64,000 nt of DNA from Streptomyces sp. SM11 (GTDB lineage Bacteria > Actinomycetota > Actinomycetes > Streptomycetales > Streptomycetaceae). Below are positions 7,657 to 16,329 of this stretch, in pieces. Both the position numbers and the translations under genes were made by a program. The notes below the pieces were generated by a model that did no database searches, was not told the origin of the DNA, and saw only the letters and a program-made list of their open reading frames with translations. The DNA is taken from positions 27,782-91,781 of the forward strand of contig NZ_NEUE01000105.1 of NCBI RefSeq assembly GCF_002910905.1, in the 5' to 3' direction. Numbering within the stretch: the stretch's first letter is position 1; every line of letters begins with the position of its first letter.

Positions 7657-9771
7657 ATGTCTTTAGTATTCCGCGAAGCGGCACCGGCACGGCGCTGGTG
7701 GACTGCGGCGGCATCCCTGCTCCTTGGTCTGGTGGTCGCCGTGGCGCCCGCCCTGGTCCCGGCCGCATCAGCCGCGCCAGTACGGGCCCCGGATTCAGCC
7801 GCCTCCCAAGCGGACTGGTTGCACACGCAGGGGAACCAGATCGTCGACGAGGCCGGCAAGCCCGTGCGTCTCACCGGCGTCAACTGGTTTGGCTTCAACA
7901 CCTCGGAGCGCGTTTTCCATGGGCTGTGGACCGCCAACCTAGAGGTCGTCACACGGCAGATGGCCGAGCGGGGCATCAACATGGTTCGCGTGCCGATCTC
8001 GACCCAGCTGCTACTCGAGTGGAGATCGGGCGGCCTCGCCCCCGCTTCCGGCATCAACACCGCCGTCAACCCCGTGCTTGCCGGCATGAGCACCCTGGAG
8101 ATTTTCGACCACTGGCTTGGCTTGTGCGAGCAGTACGGCCTCAAGGTCATGCTCGACGTGCACAGCGCCGAGGCGGACAATTCCGGCCACGTGTATCCCG
8201 TTTGGTGGAAGGGCTCCATCACTCCTGAGAGGTTTTACCAGGCATGGGAGTGGGTGACCACCCGCTACCGGGACGACGACACCATCCTCGCGATGGACGT
8301 CAAGAACGAACCACACGGAAGGTTCAACGAGTCCCCGCGCGCCAAGTGGGACGGCAGCACCGACACAGACAACTTCAAGCACACCTGCGAGACGGCGGGT
8401 CGGCGCATTCTGGCCGTCAATCCTCGGGTACTCGTACTTTGCGAGGGCATCGAGATCTACCCCAAGGACGGTATCGGCTGGGGCTCCGGCGACCCTCGCG
8501 CTTTCCACAGCAACTGGTGGGGAGGGAACCTGCGCGGAGCGCGCGATCACCCTGTGGACCTCGGGACCGACCAGGACCAGCTCGTCTACTCCCCCCACGA
8601 CTACGGGCCGCTTGTGTACCAGCAGCCCTGGTTCCAAGGCGACTGGAACCGCCAGACCCTCGAGCGCGACGTCTGGGATCCGAACTGGCTCTATCTCCAC
8701 AAGGAGAACACCGCCCCCCTGCTGATCGGCGAATGGGGCGGCTTCCTGGACGGCGGCCCCAATGAGAAGTGGATGAAGGCGCTGCGCGGGCTCATCTCCG
8801 ACGAGGGACTGCACCACACCTTCTGGTGTCTCAATCCCAACTCCGGCGACACCGGGGGCCTGCTCCAGGACGACTGGAGGACGTGGGACGAGGAGAAGTA
8901 CGCCTTCCTCAAGCCCGTGCTGTGGCAGCAGGACGGGAAGTTCGTGAGCCTCGACCACCAAGTACGCCTAGGCGGAGAGCACAGCACCACGGGAATCAGC
9001 CTCTCCGAGGCGCGGGGCGAGACGCCCGAACCGGACACGCAGGACCCCTCGGCCCCGTCCCGCCTCTCGGCGGCCACCACCACCAACAAGGTCACGCTGA
9101 CCTGGCAGGCCGCCTCCGACAACGTCCGTGTCACGGGCTATGACGTCTACCGCGACGGCCGGCGAGTCGCAGGCCCGGTGCGCGAGACCTCCTACACCGA
9201 TCGCGGCCTTGCCGCGGGAATGCACTACCGTTACACGGTACGAGCCCGTGACGCGGCCGGGAACGTGTCGTCGCAGTCGGTACCGCTCACCGTGTGGACC
9301 GAGGAGCCCGGTACACCCAGTGGCGAGCTGACGGTACTGCACCGCAGCGGCGACGCAGCCCCGGGGGACAACGCCCTGCGTCCCCACCTGCGCATCGTGA
9401 ACAGCAGCGATCAGCCGGTCGATCTCTCCGGCATCACCGCTCGCTATTGGTTCACGAGCGACGGTGGACCGGTCGTCAACGCGTGGTGCGACTACGCCGC
9501 CCTGGGCTGCTCCGGCCTGCGGCTGAGGGTGGTGCGGTTGAGCGAGCCACTCGAAGGCGCCAATTCCTATCTGGAGGTCTCCTTCACCGGTGGATCACTG
9601 GAGCCCGGCCGCGGCACCGGAGACATTCAGCTGAGGGCGAGCAAGGCCGACTGGTCGAACTTCGACGAGACCGACGACCACAGTGGCGGAGACTCGGGCC
9701 CCTACAGTGAGGCACCACGGGTCACCGCCTACATCGCGGGAAGCCTCGCGTGGGGCGAAGAGCCCCGCTGA
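7657..9771 (+). CDS. Secreted GH5 cellulase with FN3 and CBM3 domains
   Basis: The 704-residue precursor starts at ATG 7657 (MSLVFREAAPARRWW), followed by a hydrophobic Sec signal to about residue 45. The GH5 domain (about 55-440) has LTGVNWFGF, the general acid in MDVKNEPHG (Glu218) and the nucleophile in LLIGEWGG (Glu359). A fibronectin type III module (about 465-550, PSAPSRLSAATTTNKVTLTW) links to a C-terminal CBM3 (about 555-704, LRIVNSSDQPVDLSG, ADWSNFDETDDHS) for crystalline cellulose. It should be an endo-acting or processive beta-1,4-glucanase working outside the cell with the divergent LPMO. CBM3 is less common than CBM2 in streptomycete cellulases. The ribosome site is weak (GAGAG). 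Confidence 0.93.
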   Translation: MSLVFREAAPARRWWTAAASLLLGLVVAVAPALVPAASAAPVRAPDSAASQADWLHTQGNQIVDEAGKPVRLTGVNWFGFNTSERVFHGLWTANLEVVTRQMAERGINMVRVPISTQLLLEWRSGGLAPASGINTAVNPVLAGMSTLEIFDHWLGLCEQYGLKVMLDVHSAEADNSGHVYPVWWKGSITPERFYQAWEWVTTRYRDDDTILAMDVKNEPHGRFNESPRAKWDGSTDTDNFKHTCETAGRRILAVNPRVLVLCEGIEIYPKDGIGWGSGDPRAFHSNWWGGNLRGARDHPVDLGTDQDQLVYSPHDYGPLVYQQPWFQGDWNRQTLERDVWDPNWLYLHKENTAPLLIGEWGGFLDGGPNEKWMKALRGLISDEGLHHTFWCLNPNSGDTGGLLQDDWRTWDEEKYAFLKPVLWQQDGKFVSLDHQVRLGGEHSTTGISLSEARGETPEPDTQDPSAPSRLSAATTTNKVTLTWQAASDNVRVTGYDVYRDGRRVAGPVRETSYTDRGLAAGMHYRYTVRARDAAGNVSSQSVPLTVWTEEPGTPSGELTVLHRSGDAAPGDNALRPHLRIVNSSDQPVDLSGITARYWFTSDGGPVVNAWCDYAALGCSGLRLRVVRLSEPLEGANSYLEVSFTGGSLEPGRGTGDIQLRASKADWSNFDETDDHSGGDSGPYSEAPRVTAYIAGSLAWGEEPR

Positions 9772-9781
9772 GCCCTGACTC

Positions 9782-9811
9782 GGTGGGGTCGGCCCTCGTA
9801 CCGGCCCCATC
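9782..9811 (+). terminator. Probable terminator hairpin after the GH5 gene
   Basis: GGTGGGGTCGG pairs with CCGGCCCCATC across a short loop (9 of 11 pairs), starting 11 nt after the cellulase stop. There is no U tract, as is usual in high-GC actinomycetes. Confidence 0.5.
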
Positions 9812-9910
9812 GAGAGGCGTGCCGCCCCGCCTGGTTGCTCTCTTCCCAGCCGGGTGCCCTCGGGGGAAGAGGAACTGGGTGCGCTGGCAAGATCGACACG
9901 GGGGACCGAC

Positions 9911-10687
9911 ATGCCCTTCTGGGCGGAGAATGGACTTCGGCGGACCCGGCTCCGCGGAACCGCCGCGCCAGCAGAGGACATGAGACCGAGCGATCACCCC
10001 GCGGACCGACCGGTCCATGTCACGTGCTCGCAGGGAAAATTCGTTGAGGGGGAGGCTCCGATTCCAAGGCACCGACGCGTAAGGCCAGCCGCTCAGGCAG
10101 GGCGCGGGAGCATCAACCGGCTGTGGGCCGCTGCCGTGGTCGCGTTGCTCGGACTGCTGACGGCTGCCCTGTTCCACATGGTCACGCGCGCGGTCGAGCC
10201 GTACCAGCCCGCGGATCTCCTGCCGCCGGGCGCCGCCTCCAGTCCCTCCATGTCGCCTCCCCCTTCCGAGGCTCGCCGATCCGGAACACCTGAAGCTCCC
10301 GAATCGGAGCCCGGACAGGGGCCGCAGAAGCGGGAGGAACCGGTCGCCGAGTCACCGGCACCGGTGTCGACTCCCCCCTCTCCGCGGTCCCGCGCGGGGG
10401 AACCGCCCAGCACGCCGTCGGTCAGCGCGTCCGTATCGATGGGACCGCAACCGCTGAAGCCGACGAGCGCGTCGGTGGTGTTGGCTCCCGGCGATCAGGG
10501 CAGCGCTGTTCTCGAACTGCAGCGACGGCTGAGGACAGTCGGTATCACAACGGCGCCCCTGGACGGCTCCTACGGACAGCCCACCGAGGCGGCGGTGCAG
10601 AACTACCAGGCCATGCGGGGCATCAGCACGGACCCCTCAGGAGTCTACGGACCGGATACCAGGGCCGCCCTGGAGTCGGAGACCTGA
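9911..10687 (+). CDS. Membrane-anchored protein with C-terminal peptidoglycan-binding domain
   Basis: 258 residues from ATG 9911, with GGGGGA 5 nt upstream. A basic N-terminal region precedes one transmembrane helix (LWAAAVVALLGLLTAALF, about residues 75-95). A long Pro/Ser/Glu-rich spacer (about 105-195) follows. The C-terminal 60 residues match PG_binding_1: GDQGSAVLELQRRLRTVG, then LDGSYGQPTEAAVQNYQ and GVYGPDTRAALE. The layout suggests an inside-anchored protein reaching the cell wall. It is convergent with the two-component system at 10781-12780, and such pairs are common in Streptomyces. Its partner or activity is unknown. Confidence 0.8.
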   Translation: MPFWAENGLRRTRLRGTAAPAEDMRPSDHPADRPVHVTCSQGKFVEGEAPIPRHRRVRPAAQAGRGSINRLWAAAVVALLGLLTAALFHMVTRAVEPYQPADLLPPGAASSPSMSPPPSEARRSGTPEAPESEPGQGPQKREEPVAESPAPVSTPPSPRSRAGEPPSTPSVSASVSMGPQPLKPTSASVVLAPGDQGSAVLELQRRLRTVGITTAPLDGSYGQPTEAAVQNYQAMRGISTDPSGVYGPDTRAALESET

Positions 10688-10780
10688 CCGGCCCACTGGG
10701 CACGGCAGTTGGAACGACCACTCCTGCCGGGGAGTTCTCGCGTGAAGCCTGAAAGCGGCGAGGCCGGGTGCCCTGCCGGG

Positions 10781-12106
10781 TCACGGGCTCCCGCGACGAC
10801 CGGGCCCGTCGCACCGTGCGTCGCCCAGCCGCAGAACAACCCGTGCGCCGCCCCAACGGCTCGTCCCGACCACCAGCCGCCCTCCTGCCTCCACGGCGGC
10901 CCTGGCCGCGATGTCCAGGCCCAGGCCGCTCGACATCGCCCCGCTGTGGCCGCGGACCGCGGCGGCCTCGGGGGCGGAGAACCCCGGCCCCGAGTCCTCG
11001 ACCGCCAAGGTGGGGACACCGTCGAGCAGTCCGGCGTACACGGCGCATCCGGTGCCGGGTGGGGTGTGGCGGAAGACGTTGCCCAGCAGCGCGTCCAGTG
11101 CGGAGGCAAGGTCCTCCTCTGGCACGCGAACCGCAAGCGGTACCGGGCCCACGGATACCTCGCACCTTCGGCCCTGTGCCCGTGCCAGAGTCACCCAGAA
11201 GGCCATGCGGGCCCCCACGACCGCGGTGAGATCGGCTTGGTGTCCGGCTGCGTTGGGAGTGTCACGCCCTCCCTCACGGGTGCGGCCGATGAGATGGGTG
11301 ATCTGCTGGTCGAGCGCGCTCACCGCTGCCCGAAGGCGCCCCGCCACGGGCTCCTGGACCAGATCCAGTTCCAGCGTCAGAGCTGTCAGCGGGGTGCGAA
11401 GCCGGTGCGACAGGTCTGCGGAGAACTCCCGCTCCGCTTGCATCAGACTGGCGATACGGTCGGTCATCGTGTTGAAGGCCAAGGCGACCTTGCGGACCTC
11501 CTGCGGACCGCCGATGTGAACGCGCACCCCTAGCTCGCCCCGGCCCACGGTGGAGGCCGCACGAACAAGATCGGCGGAGGAGCGCACCAGACGTCGTGCC
11601 ATGTGATCCGTGCTCACAACGGAGATCAGGGTCAGCGACGCGACGGCGGCCGCAAGCACGGTCCATACGGCGGCTACACGGTGGCTCCTCTCCTCCTCCC
11701 GCACGAGCGATTCCACGTAGGCCGTACGGCCCTCTGGTGTGCGCAGAGACAGCAGGAGCAGCTCCCGGCCGGCCGCATCGCGTATACGAACCGATCGGGT
11801 ACCGGCAGTGGCCCGACGCGCTGCTTCGGCGTCGAGACGGCAGTGCCCCACTTCCGGTCCCTCGGGCAGGCGGACGCACGTCGAAACCGCGTCCTCCCCG
11901 GTGCTGCGCCACGCCGTGCGCACCGCGCGAGACTCACGGGTGGCCGCAAGGACCGTCACCAGCACAGCAGCCCGGCGCTCCGCCCTCTGCTGGGCACGGT
12001 TCTCTGCCTGCTGCCGGGCGGCGTATCCGAGGGGGAGTGCGAAAGCGAGCGTGGTGAGCAGCGCAATTCCGAGGGACAGGCCCAGCTGCCACGCACGCAG
12101 GGTCAT
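10781..12106 (-). CDS. Two-component sensor histidine kinase
   Basis: 441 residues. Two transmembrane helices (about 7-29 and 146-166) flank an extracytoplasmic sensor of about 115 residues with two cysteines (STCVRLPEG, GHCRLDA). A HAMP-like segment follows (170-222), then the phospho-acceptor box FSADLSHRLRTPLTALTLELD with His234, an N box (ALLGNVFRHTPPG), and G boxes (VEDSGPGF and SSGLGLDIA). The ATG at 12106 overlaps the stop of the response regulator by 4 bp (ATGA), so the two are co-translated. The two sensor cysteines could form a disulfide; the signal is unknown. Confidence 0.92.
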   Translation of the reverse strand: MTLRAWQLGLSLGIALLTTLAFALPLGYAARQQAENRAQQRAERRAAVLVTVLAATRESRAVRTAWRSTGEDAVSTCVRLPEGPEVGHCRLDAEAARRATAGTRSVRIRDAAGRELLLLSLRTPEGRTAYVESLVREEERSHRVAAVWTVLAAAVASLTLISVVSTDHMARRLVRSSADLVRAASTVGRGELGVRVHIGGPQEVRKVALAFNTMTDRIASLMQAEREFSADLSHRLRTPLTALTLELDLVQEPVAGRLRAAVSALDQQITHLIGRTREGGRDTPNAAGHQADLTAVVGARMAFWVTLARAQGRRCEVSVGPVPLAVRVPEEDLASALDALLGNVFRHTPPGTGCAVYAGLLDGVPTLAVEDSGPGFSAPEAAAVRGHSGAMSSGLGLDIAARAAVEAGGRLVVGTSRWGGARVVLRLGDARCDGPGRRGSP

Positions 12107-12780
12107 GCCGTCGGCTCCACGAGTCTCAGCCCCACACCCCTGACAGTTTCCACGTAGTCGCGCGCGCCCCCGCTCCGCGCCAGTTTGCGCCTGAGCCAGT
12201 AGACGTGCACGTCTATCGTTCGGTCGTACACATCGCAGCCCCGCCAGACCTCGTTCAGAAGTTCTCGGCGCGTGACCACAGCCCCTTGGCGCTGGGCCAG
12301 GTAGGCGAGAAGGTCGAACTCCCGTCGATTGAGGCCGACGGCCACCGTGCCCAGTGTCACCAGGCGGCTCCTCAGGTCTATGGACAGCTCCCCCACGCGT
12401 AAGGTGTCGGGCGGAGCTTGGCCGGCACGGCGCAGCACCGCCAGTACCCGAGCAGCGAGCTGTTCACCGGAGAACGGCTTGACCAAGTAGTCGTCAGCGC
12501 CATCGCGCAGCAGCTGTACGATCTCGGACTCGTCGCTGCGCGCCGTGGCGATGATGACCGGGATTCGGCTGACGGCCCTCATCATCTTCAGCGCCTGGCC
12601 GCCATCGAGGTCGGGCAGACCCAGATCAAGAACAACCAGGCCCGGCAAGGGTGGGACGAGCCTGCGCATGAGTTCCATCGCCGTGCCCACCGAGGTCACG
12701 CGGTAGCCTGCATAGGTCAGCGCACGGGCGAGCGCTTCACGGACGAGTATGTCGTCCTCGACGATGAGAACCGTGGTCAT
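12103..12780 (-). CDS. OmpR/PhoB-type response regulator
   Basis: 225 residues. The receiver domain starts MTTVLIVEDD, with the phosphorylation site at Asp52 (VVLDLGLPD), Thr in IIATAR and Lys in YLVKPF. The C-terminal winged helix (about 130-222) contains LNRREFDLLAYLAQRQG, RELLNEVW and RTIDVHVYWLRRKL. The ATG at 12780 was chosen because the receiver fold begins there; an in-frame start at 12840 is longer without support. It is the first gene of an operon with the histidine kinase. Confidence 0.93.
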   Translation of the reverse strand: MTTVLIVEDDILVREALARALTYAGYRVTSVGTAMELMRRLVPPLPGLVVLDLGLPDLDGGQALKMMRAVSRIPVIIATARSDESEIVQLLRDGADDYLVKPFSGEQLAARVLAVLRRAGQAPPDTLRVGELSIDLRSRLVTLGTVAVGLNRREFDLLAYLAQRQGAVVTRRELLNEVWRGCDVYDRTIDVHVYWLRRKLARSGGARDYVETVRGVGLRLVEPTA

Positions 12781-12840
12781 GCGATCACCGTACGGCAGGC
12801 TGCCACCCCACAGGATCCGTGGCGGCGACCGCCCAGCCAT

Positions 12841-13010
12841 CTACGTGCTCGCGGGCCGTCTTTCGCAGAACCACGTTCTCATCCTGCAGCGGGGCCGGCG
12901 GCTGGCCCGGTTCCTGCGTCCGCAGTGCCCGGGGATGGTGTGCTCCGGCTGCCCGGACCCAGTTCCGCAGGGTCTCGGGGCTGAATACCGGATCGGTGGC
13001 TGCTGGTCAT
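12841..13010 (-). pseudogene. Fragment of an IS3-type transposase OrfA
   Basis: On the minus strand the segment reads FSPETLRNWVRAAGA, then LQDENVVLRKTAREH. These resemble the HTH and leucine-zipper parts of IS3-family OrfA (TLRNWVR, then RENxxLRR). Neither a start nor the OrfB integrase is present. Similarity is short, so this is tentative. Confidence 0.35.
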
Positions 13011-13089
13011 CGCTCTCCGGCGGCGACTCCTACAGGGCGACCGCGTCTGCCTTGAGCTCCGGCGGTCCGGCGGATCGTCGAGCGGTCGA

Positions 13090-13690
13090 TCAGCAAGGCG
13101 GCCGCGGCGAAGAACCGGCCGGCCGGCATTGCGCTGGAGAAGGTGGCGGCCTCTGTACGGGAGGGGGCGATCTCCTCGTCCACACTGTTCAAGTGGCTGC
13201 GCCGGACTCCAAGGAGAACGCTACCTACGCCGTCTTCCGCGAGGTCGGCCGCGTGATCCGCACCGTCCAGCTGCTGCGGTACCTCTGTGATCCGGCGCTT
13301 CGCCGACGGGTGACCGCAGCGACGAACAACAAGGAAGCGTTCAACGGCTTCTCGCAGTGGATCGGCTTCGGCAACCGAGGGGTCATCGTGGACAACGACC
13401 CGGTCGAGCAGGAGAAGGCGATGAAGTTCAACGTGTTGCTCACGAACGTGGTGATCTTCCACAACGCCCTGGACATCGCCGAGATCGTGCGGCAACTGCT
13501 GGAAGAGGGCTGGACGACCGAGCAGGATGACCTGGCCCGCATCTCGCCGTACCCGACCGAGCACATCAACCGGTTCGGCGAATACTCCACACACGAACTC
13601 GGCATCCAGTCCGAGGCGTACGACTCGAAGCTGGACCTCGTCTTCGCCCCGTTCCGCGACCAGGATCCGGCCGTCGGCTTCACTATCGCG
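13090..13690 (+). pseudogene. C-terminal fragment of a Tn3-family transposase
   Basis: The translated segment is the DDE-domain end of a Tn3-type TnpA: REVGRVIRTVQLLRYLCDP, then NGFSQWIGFGNRGVI, NDPVEQEKAMKFNVLLTN and FHNALDIAEIVRQL, then SPYPTEHINRFGEYSTHEL. A preceding part (ALEKVAASVREGAISSSTLF) is in another frame, so a frameshift lies near 13205. The N-terminal 700 or so residues are absent. The fragment resembles Tn4556-like elements of streptomycetes. With the resolvase relic at 16790-17125 it brackets the PadR/DoxX/APC module. Confidence 0.8.
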
Positions 13691-13705
13691 GGTCGACATC
13701 AGATG

Positions 13706-13715
13706 CCGATATCTG
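13706..13715. promoter_or_regulatory. PadR-module operator copy 1
   Basis: CCGATATCTG is a 9/10 match to the CCGATATCGG palindrome found upstream of padR, doxX and the APC gene. It lies about 25 bp before the helical-bundle gene remnant. Confidence 0.4.
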
Positions 13716-13734
13716 CGAGCGAGCCCGTGATGGA

Positions 13735-13935
13735 ACAGCGAGCACTCCCTCGACCGCGTCATCGAGTACCTCGGGGCCCGCTTCCCCCCACCACGACGAA
13801 CAGACCGTCTCCGAGACCGTGTACGCCACTCACGCCCGGCTGCGGGAGTGCACCACGGTCAGCACGCACCCAGCGGCAGGCCGGGGACGCGCTCGCCCGC
13901 ACGCTGCCCAAGCGCCCCCTCCAGCAGGCGTAGCC
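13735..13935 (+). pseudogene. Possible remnant of a three-helix-bundle dimerisation-domain protein
   Basis: Two adjacent frames read HSLDRVIEYLGARFP and then HDEQTVSETVYATHARLRE. Joined by a frameshift near 13785, they resemble the small three-helix-bundle proteins of actinobacteria (pattern V--RL---FP-----V---V--A---L). The end (normally ending with a VERxAR motif) is not preserved. The call rests on a short pattern only. Confidence 0.35.
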
Positions 13936-14029
13936 CACAGACCGAGAGATCAGGTGGCCGTGGTGAACCTGGGCTCGAAGCCGTAGCGGGAGGCATCGGA
14001 CGAAGTCTGGTGCGGCGTAGGATCGGATG

Positions 14030-14039
14030 CCGATATCGG
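14030..14039. promoter_or_regulatory. PadR-module operator copy 2, upstream of padR
   Basis: CCGATATCGG is a perfect 10-bp palindrome 27-36 nt before the preferred padR start. It would also overlap an alternative ATG at 14027, which argues for the GTG at 14066. Confidence 0.6.
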
Positions 14040-14065
14040 TTTCGTCACTGCCGGAGGTGGCCAGG

Positions 14066-14371
14066 GTGCGGGAGTTTCAGCGGGGCGCGGTGCGGCTGCA
14101 CATCCTGCATCACGCGGCCGAGGAGGGGATCCACGGCGCGTGGATGACCGAGGAACTGGCCTCCCACGGCTACCAGATCAGCCCCGGTACCCTGTATCCG
14201 ACGCTGCACCGGCTGGAGGCCGACGGCCTGTTGACCTCCGAGCAGCGGGTGGTCGACGGCCGCACCCGGCGCGTCTACGAGGCGACCGAGGCCGGAAAGC
14301 AGGCCCTGGCCGAGGACCGGCAGGCGCTGAAGGAGCTCGCCCGCGAGGTCCTGGGCGACGAAGCCCCGTAG
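14066..14371 (+). CDS. PadR-family transcriptional regulator
   Basis: The 101-residue winged-helix protein begins VREFQRGAVRLHILHHAAEE. It has WMTEELASHGYQISPGTLYP and the PadR signature LYPTLHRLEADGLL, then a wing and a C-terminal dimerisation helix (AGKQALAEDRQALKELA). The GTG at 14066 has GGAGG 8 nt upstream and matches the usual N-terminus of short PadR proteins, so it is preferred over ATG 14027. The CCGATATCGG palindrome in its leader recurs before doxX and the APC transporter, pointing to autoregulation and a local regulon. PadR proteins often respond to phenolics or antibiotics; the ligand here is unknown. Confidence 0.88.
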   Translation: MREFQRGAVRLHILHHAAEEGIHGAWMTEELASHGYQISPGTLYPTLHRLEADGLLTSEQRVVDGRTRRVYEATEAGKQALAEDRQALKELAREVLGDEAP

Positions 14372-14381
14372 GTCCGGTGGG

Positions 14382-14888
14382 TCATCGGGCCGCCGCGGCG
14401 GCCGCAGCGGCTTGGGCGTGGGTGGTGCGGGCCAGGCGGGCGTCGAGCGAGTAGGCGCCAGCACCAGCGAGCAGCAGGAGAGGCTGCCGCACAGCTGGAC
14501 GATGTCGGTGCGCGATTCGTGGGCGAAGTCCCACCAGCCTGACTTGCCCGCGAACAGCCGGGCGTCACCCCCCCAGGATCCGCAGCTTGGTGATCAGCAG
14601 CGCACCGGCCATGTCCACGATCGTCGGGACGGCAGCGAGCCGGGTGAGCCGCCCCGCCAGGATGAGCAGGCCGCAGACGATCTCGGAGAAGCCGTCGAGG
14701 GCTGCGATGAAGCCGAGGGCGGGGATGCAGGCCTTGGCGAACCTGCCGGTACCCTGCGCGTCAGGGCGGAGGAACGTCAAGATGCCCTCGGAGTAGAAGA
14801 CAGCGCGGATGTAGAGGCGGATGGAGACCGTGGCCGCGGGCGCGCTGGTGGCGGTCGGCATCGCCTGCCACGTACTGGGCTGCGTCAT
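14382..14888 (-). pseudogene. DoxX-family membrane protein with two frameshifts
   Basis: From ATG 14888 (GGGAGG 9 nt upstream) the protein reads IRAVFYSEGILTFLRPDAQG, GRFAKACIPALGF, ALDGFSEIVCGLLILAGRLTR and ends at 14565 after LLITKLRILGG. In family members this region continues into a last helix. That continuation exists here in other frames: DARLFAGKSGWWDFAHESRTD after removing one G from a run of seven (14569-14575), then LLLLAGAGAYSLDARLA after restoring one base near 14486-14490, with stop at 14382. Intact DoxX proteins have four helices. Homopolymer slippage or sequencing error are both possible. Confidence 0.75.
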
Positions 14889-14924
14889 GAGGGTGCACCT
14901 CCCGTCGCAAGGCGTATCGGTTCT

Positions 14925-14932
14925 CGATATCG
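14925..14932. promoter_or_regulatory. PadR-module operator copy 3, upstream of doxX
   Basis: CGATATCG is a perfect 8-bp palindrome 37-44 nt before the DoxX start. A related half (GTATCGG) is at 14914-14920. Confidence 0.5.
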
Positions 14933-14990
14933 TCCCGCGAGTTAGGAGGTCGCCAGCGGCATTCCGGCCGGTCGACGAGGGCGAGTCTTC

Positions 14991-16265
14991 CTAGGAACTG
15001 TGTGTGGGCATCATGCGGCGCACCCTGTAGGCCGCGGCGCCGAGGGCCAGGACCGCGGTCCCCCAGATCACCGAGGACGCCGGGAGAGCGAAAGCCAGGA
15101 CGAGGCAGCCGCCCAGCCCAACGGCCGGGACGACACGCGCCGGGCGCCGCTCGTCCAGGGAGAGGGTCCAGGCGGAGGCGTTGGCGACGGCGTAGTAGAC
15201 GAGGACACCGAAGGAGGAGAACCCGATCGCCCCGCGCACATCGGCCGTTGCCGCGACCACCGCCACCACCACGCCGACGACAAGCTCGGCGCGGTGCGGC
15301 ACCTTGAACTTCGGGTGCACCGCCGCCAGGGTGTGTGGCAGGTGCCGGTCGCGGGCCATGGCCAGCGTGGTGCGGGAGACGCCGAGGAGCAGGGCCAGCA
15401 GCGAACCGAGCGCGGCCACGGCGGCACCGACGCGCACGACCGGGACGAGCCAGTCGGCGCCCGCGGCCCTGGCCGCGTCCGACAGCGGCGCGGCAGCCTC
15501 CGCCAGCCCCTTGGGGCCGAGGACGGTCAGAACGGCGACGGCGACGAGGGCGTAGATGACCAGGGTGATGCACAGCGCGGCCGGGATGGCCCGGGGAATG
15601 GTGCGGGCGGGGTCGCGGACCTCCTCGCCCAGGGTCGCGATGCGCGCGTACCCGGCGAAGGCGAAGAACAGCAGCCCCGCTGCCTGGAGCGCCCCGAAGA
15701 AGGTCGCGTCGTCCCTGATGCCGAGCCGGGTCGTGTCCGAGGCCGAGGAGGTGAGTGCGGCGACCACGACGGCGGCGAGCACCGCCAGGGCCACCGCCAC
15801 GATGATCCGGGTCAGCCACGCGGACTTCTGCACCCCGGTGTAGTTGATCGCGGTCAGCGCCACCACCGCCGCGACCGCGACCGCATGGGCCTGGCCCGGC
15901 CACACGTACAAGCCGACGGTGAGGGCCATCGCCGCGCAGGAGGCGGTCTTACCCACCACGAACGCCCAGCCCGCCAGGTAGCCCCAGAAGTCGCCGAGCC
16001 GCATCCGGCCGTACACGTACGTGCCGCCCGACGTGGGGTAGCGGGCCGCGAGCCGGGCGGAGGACGTGGCATTGCAGTAGGCGACCACCGCGGCAAGGAC
16101 CAGGCCGATCAGCAGTCCGGAGCCGGCCGACCGTGCGGCCGGGGCGAGCGCGGCGAAGATCCCCGCGCCGATCATCGACCCCAGGCCGATCACCACGGCA
16201 TCCGGCACTCCCAGCCGACGGCTCAGCTCGTCCGGCACCCCGGCGGCGGTCGATGGCTTGCTCAT
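14991..16265 (-). CDS. APC-superfamily amino-acid permease
   Basis: 424 residues from ATG 16265 (MSKPSTAAG), with GGGAG upstream; an in-frame start at 16286 is less likely. The first helix has the substrate-binding signature GLGSMIGAGIFAAL, and helix 3 precedes TSGGTYVYGRMRLGDFWGY. About 12 hydrophobic segments are visible, with LLFFAFAGYARIATLGEEV (helix 6) and the conserved EVRDPARTIPRAI. This is the APC/AAT type that exchanges or imports amino acids or polyamines. Two CGATATC motifs precede it (16307-16329), tying it to the PadR protein. The combination with DoxX and PadR is unusual and the substrate is not evident. Confidence 0.88.
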   Translation of the reverse strand: MSKPSTAAGVPDELSRRLGVPDAVVIGLGSMIGAGIFAALAPAARSAGSGLLIGLVLAAVVAYCNATSSARLAARYPTSGGTYVYGRMRLGDFWGYLAGWAFVVGKTASCAAMALTVGLYVWPGQAHAVAVAAVVALTAINYTGVQKSAWLTRIIVAVALAVLAAVVVAALTSSASDTTRLGIRDDATFFGALQAAGLLFFAFAGYARIATLGEEVRDPARTIPRAIPAALCITLVIYALVAVAVLTVLGPKGLAEAAAPLSDAARAAGADWLVPVVRVGAAVAALGSLLALLLGVSRTTLAMARDRHLPHTLAAVHPKFKVPHRAELVVGVVVAVVAATADVRGAIGFSSFGVLVYYAVANASAWTLSLDERRPARVVPAVGLGGCLVLAFALPASSVIWGTAVLALGAAAYRVRRMMPTHSS

Positions 16266-16306
16266 GGCCCACTCCCTCGACGGCACAGTCGCATACGTTT
16301 CGTGCT

Positions 16307-16329
16307 CCGATATCGGGAGACGATATCTG
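16307..16329. promoter_or_regulatory. PadR-module operator copies 4 and 5, upstream of the APC permease
   Basis: CCGATATCGG (16307-16316) and CGATATCTG (16321-16329) lie in tandem with starts 14 bp apart, 42-64 nt before the permease start. Confidence 0.55.
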
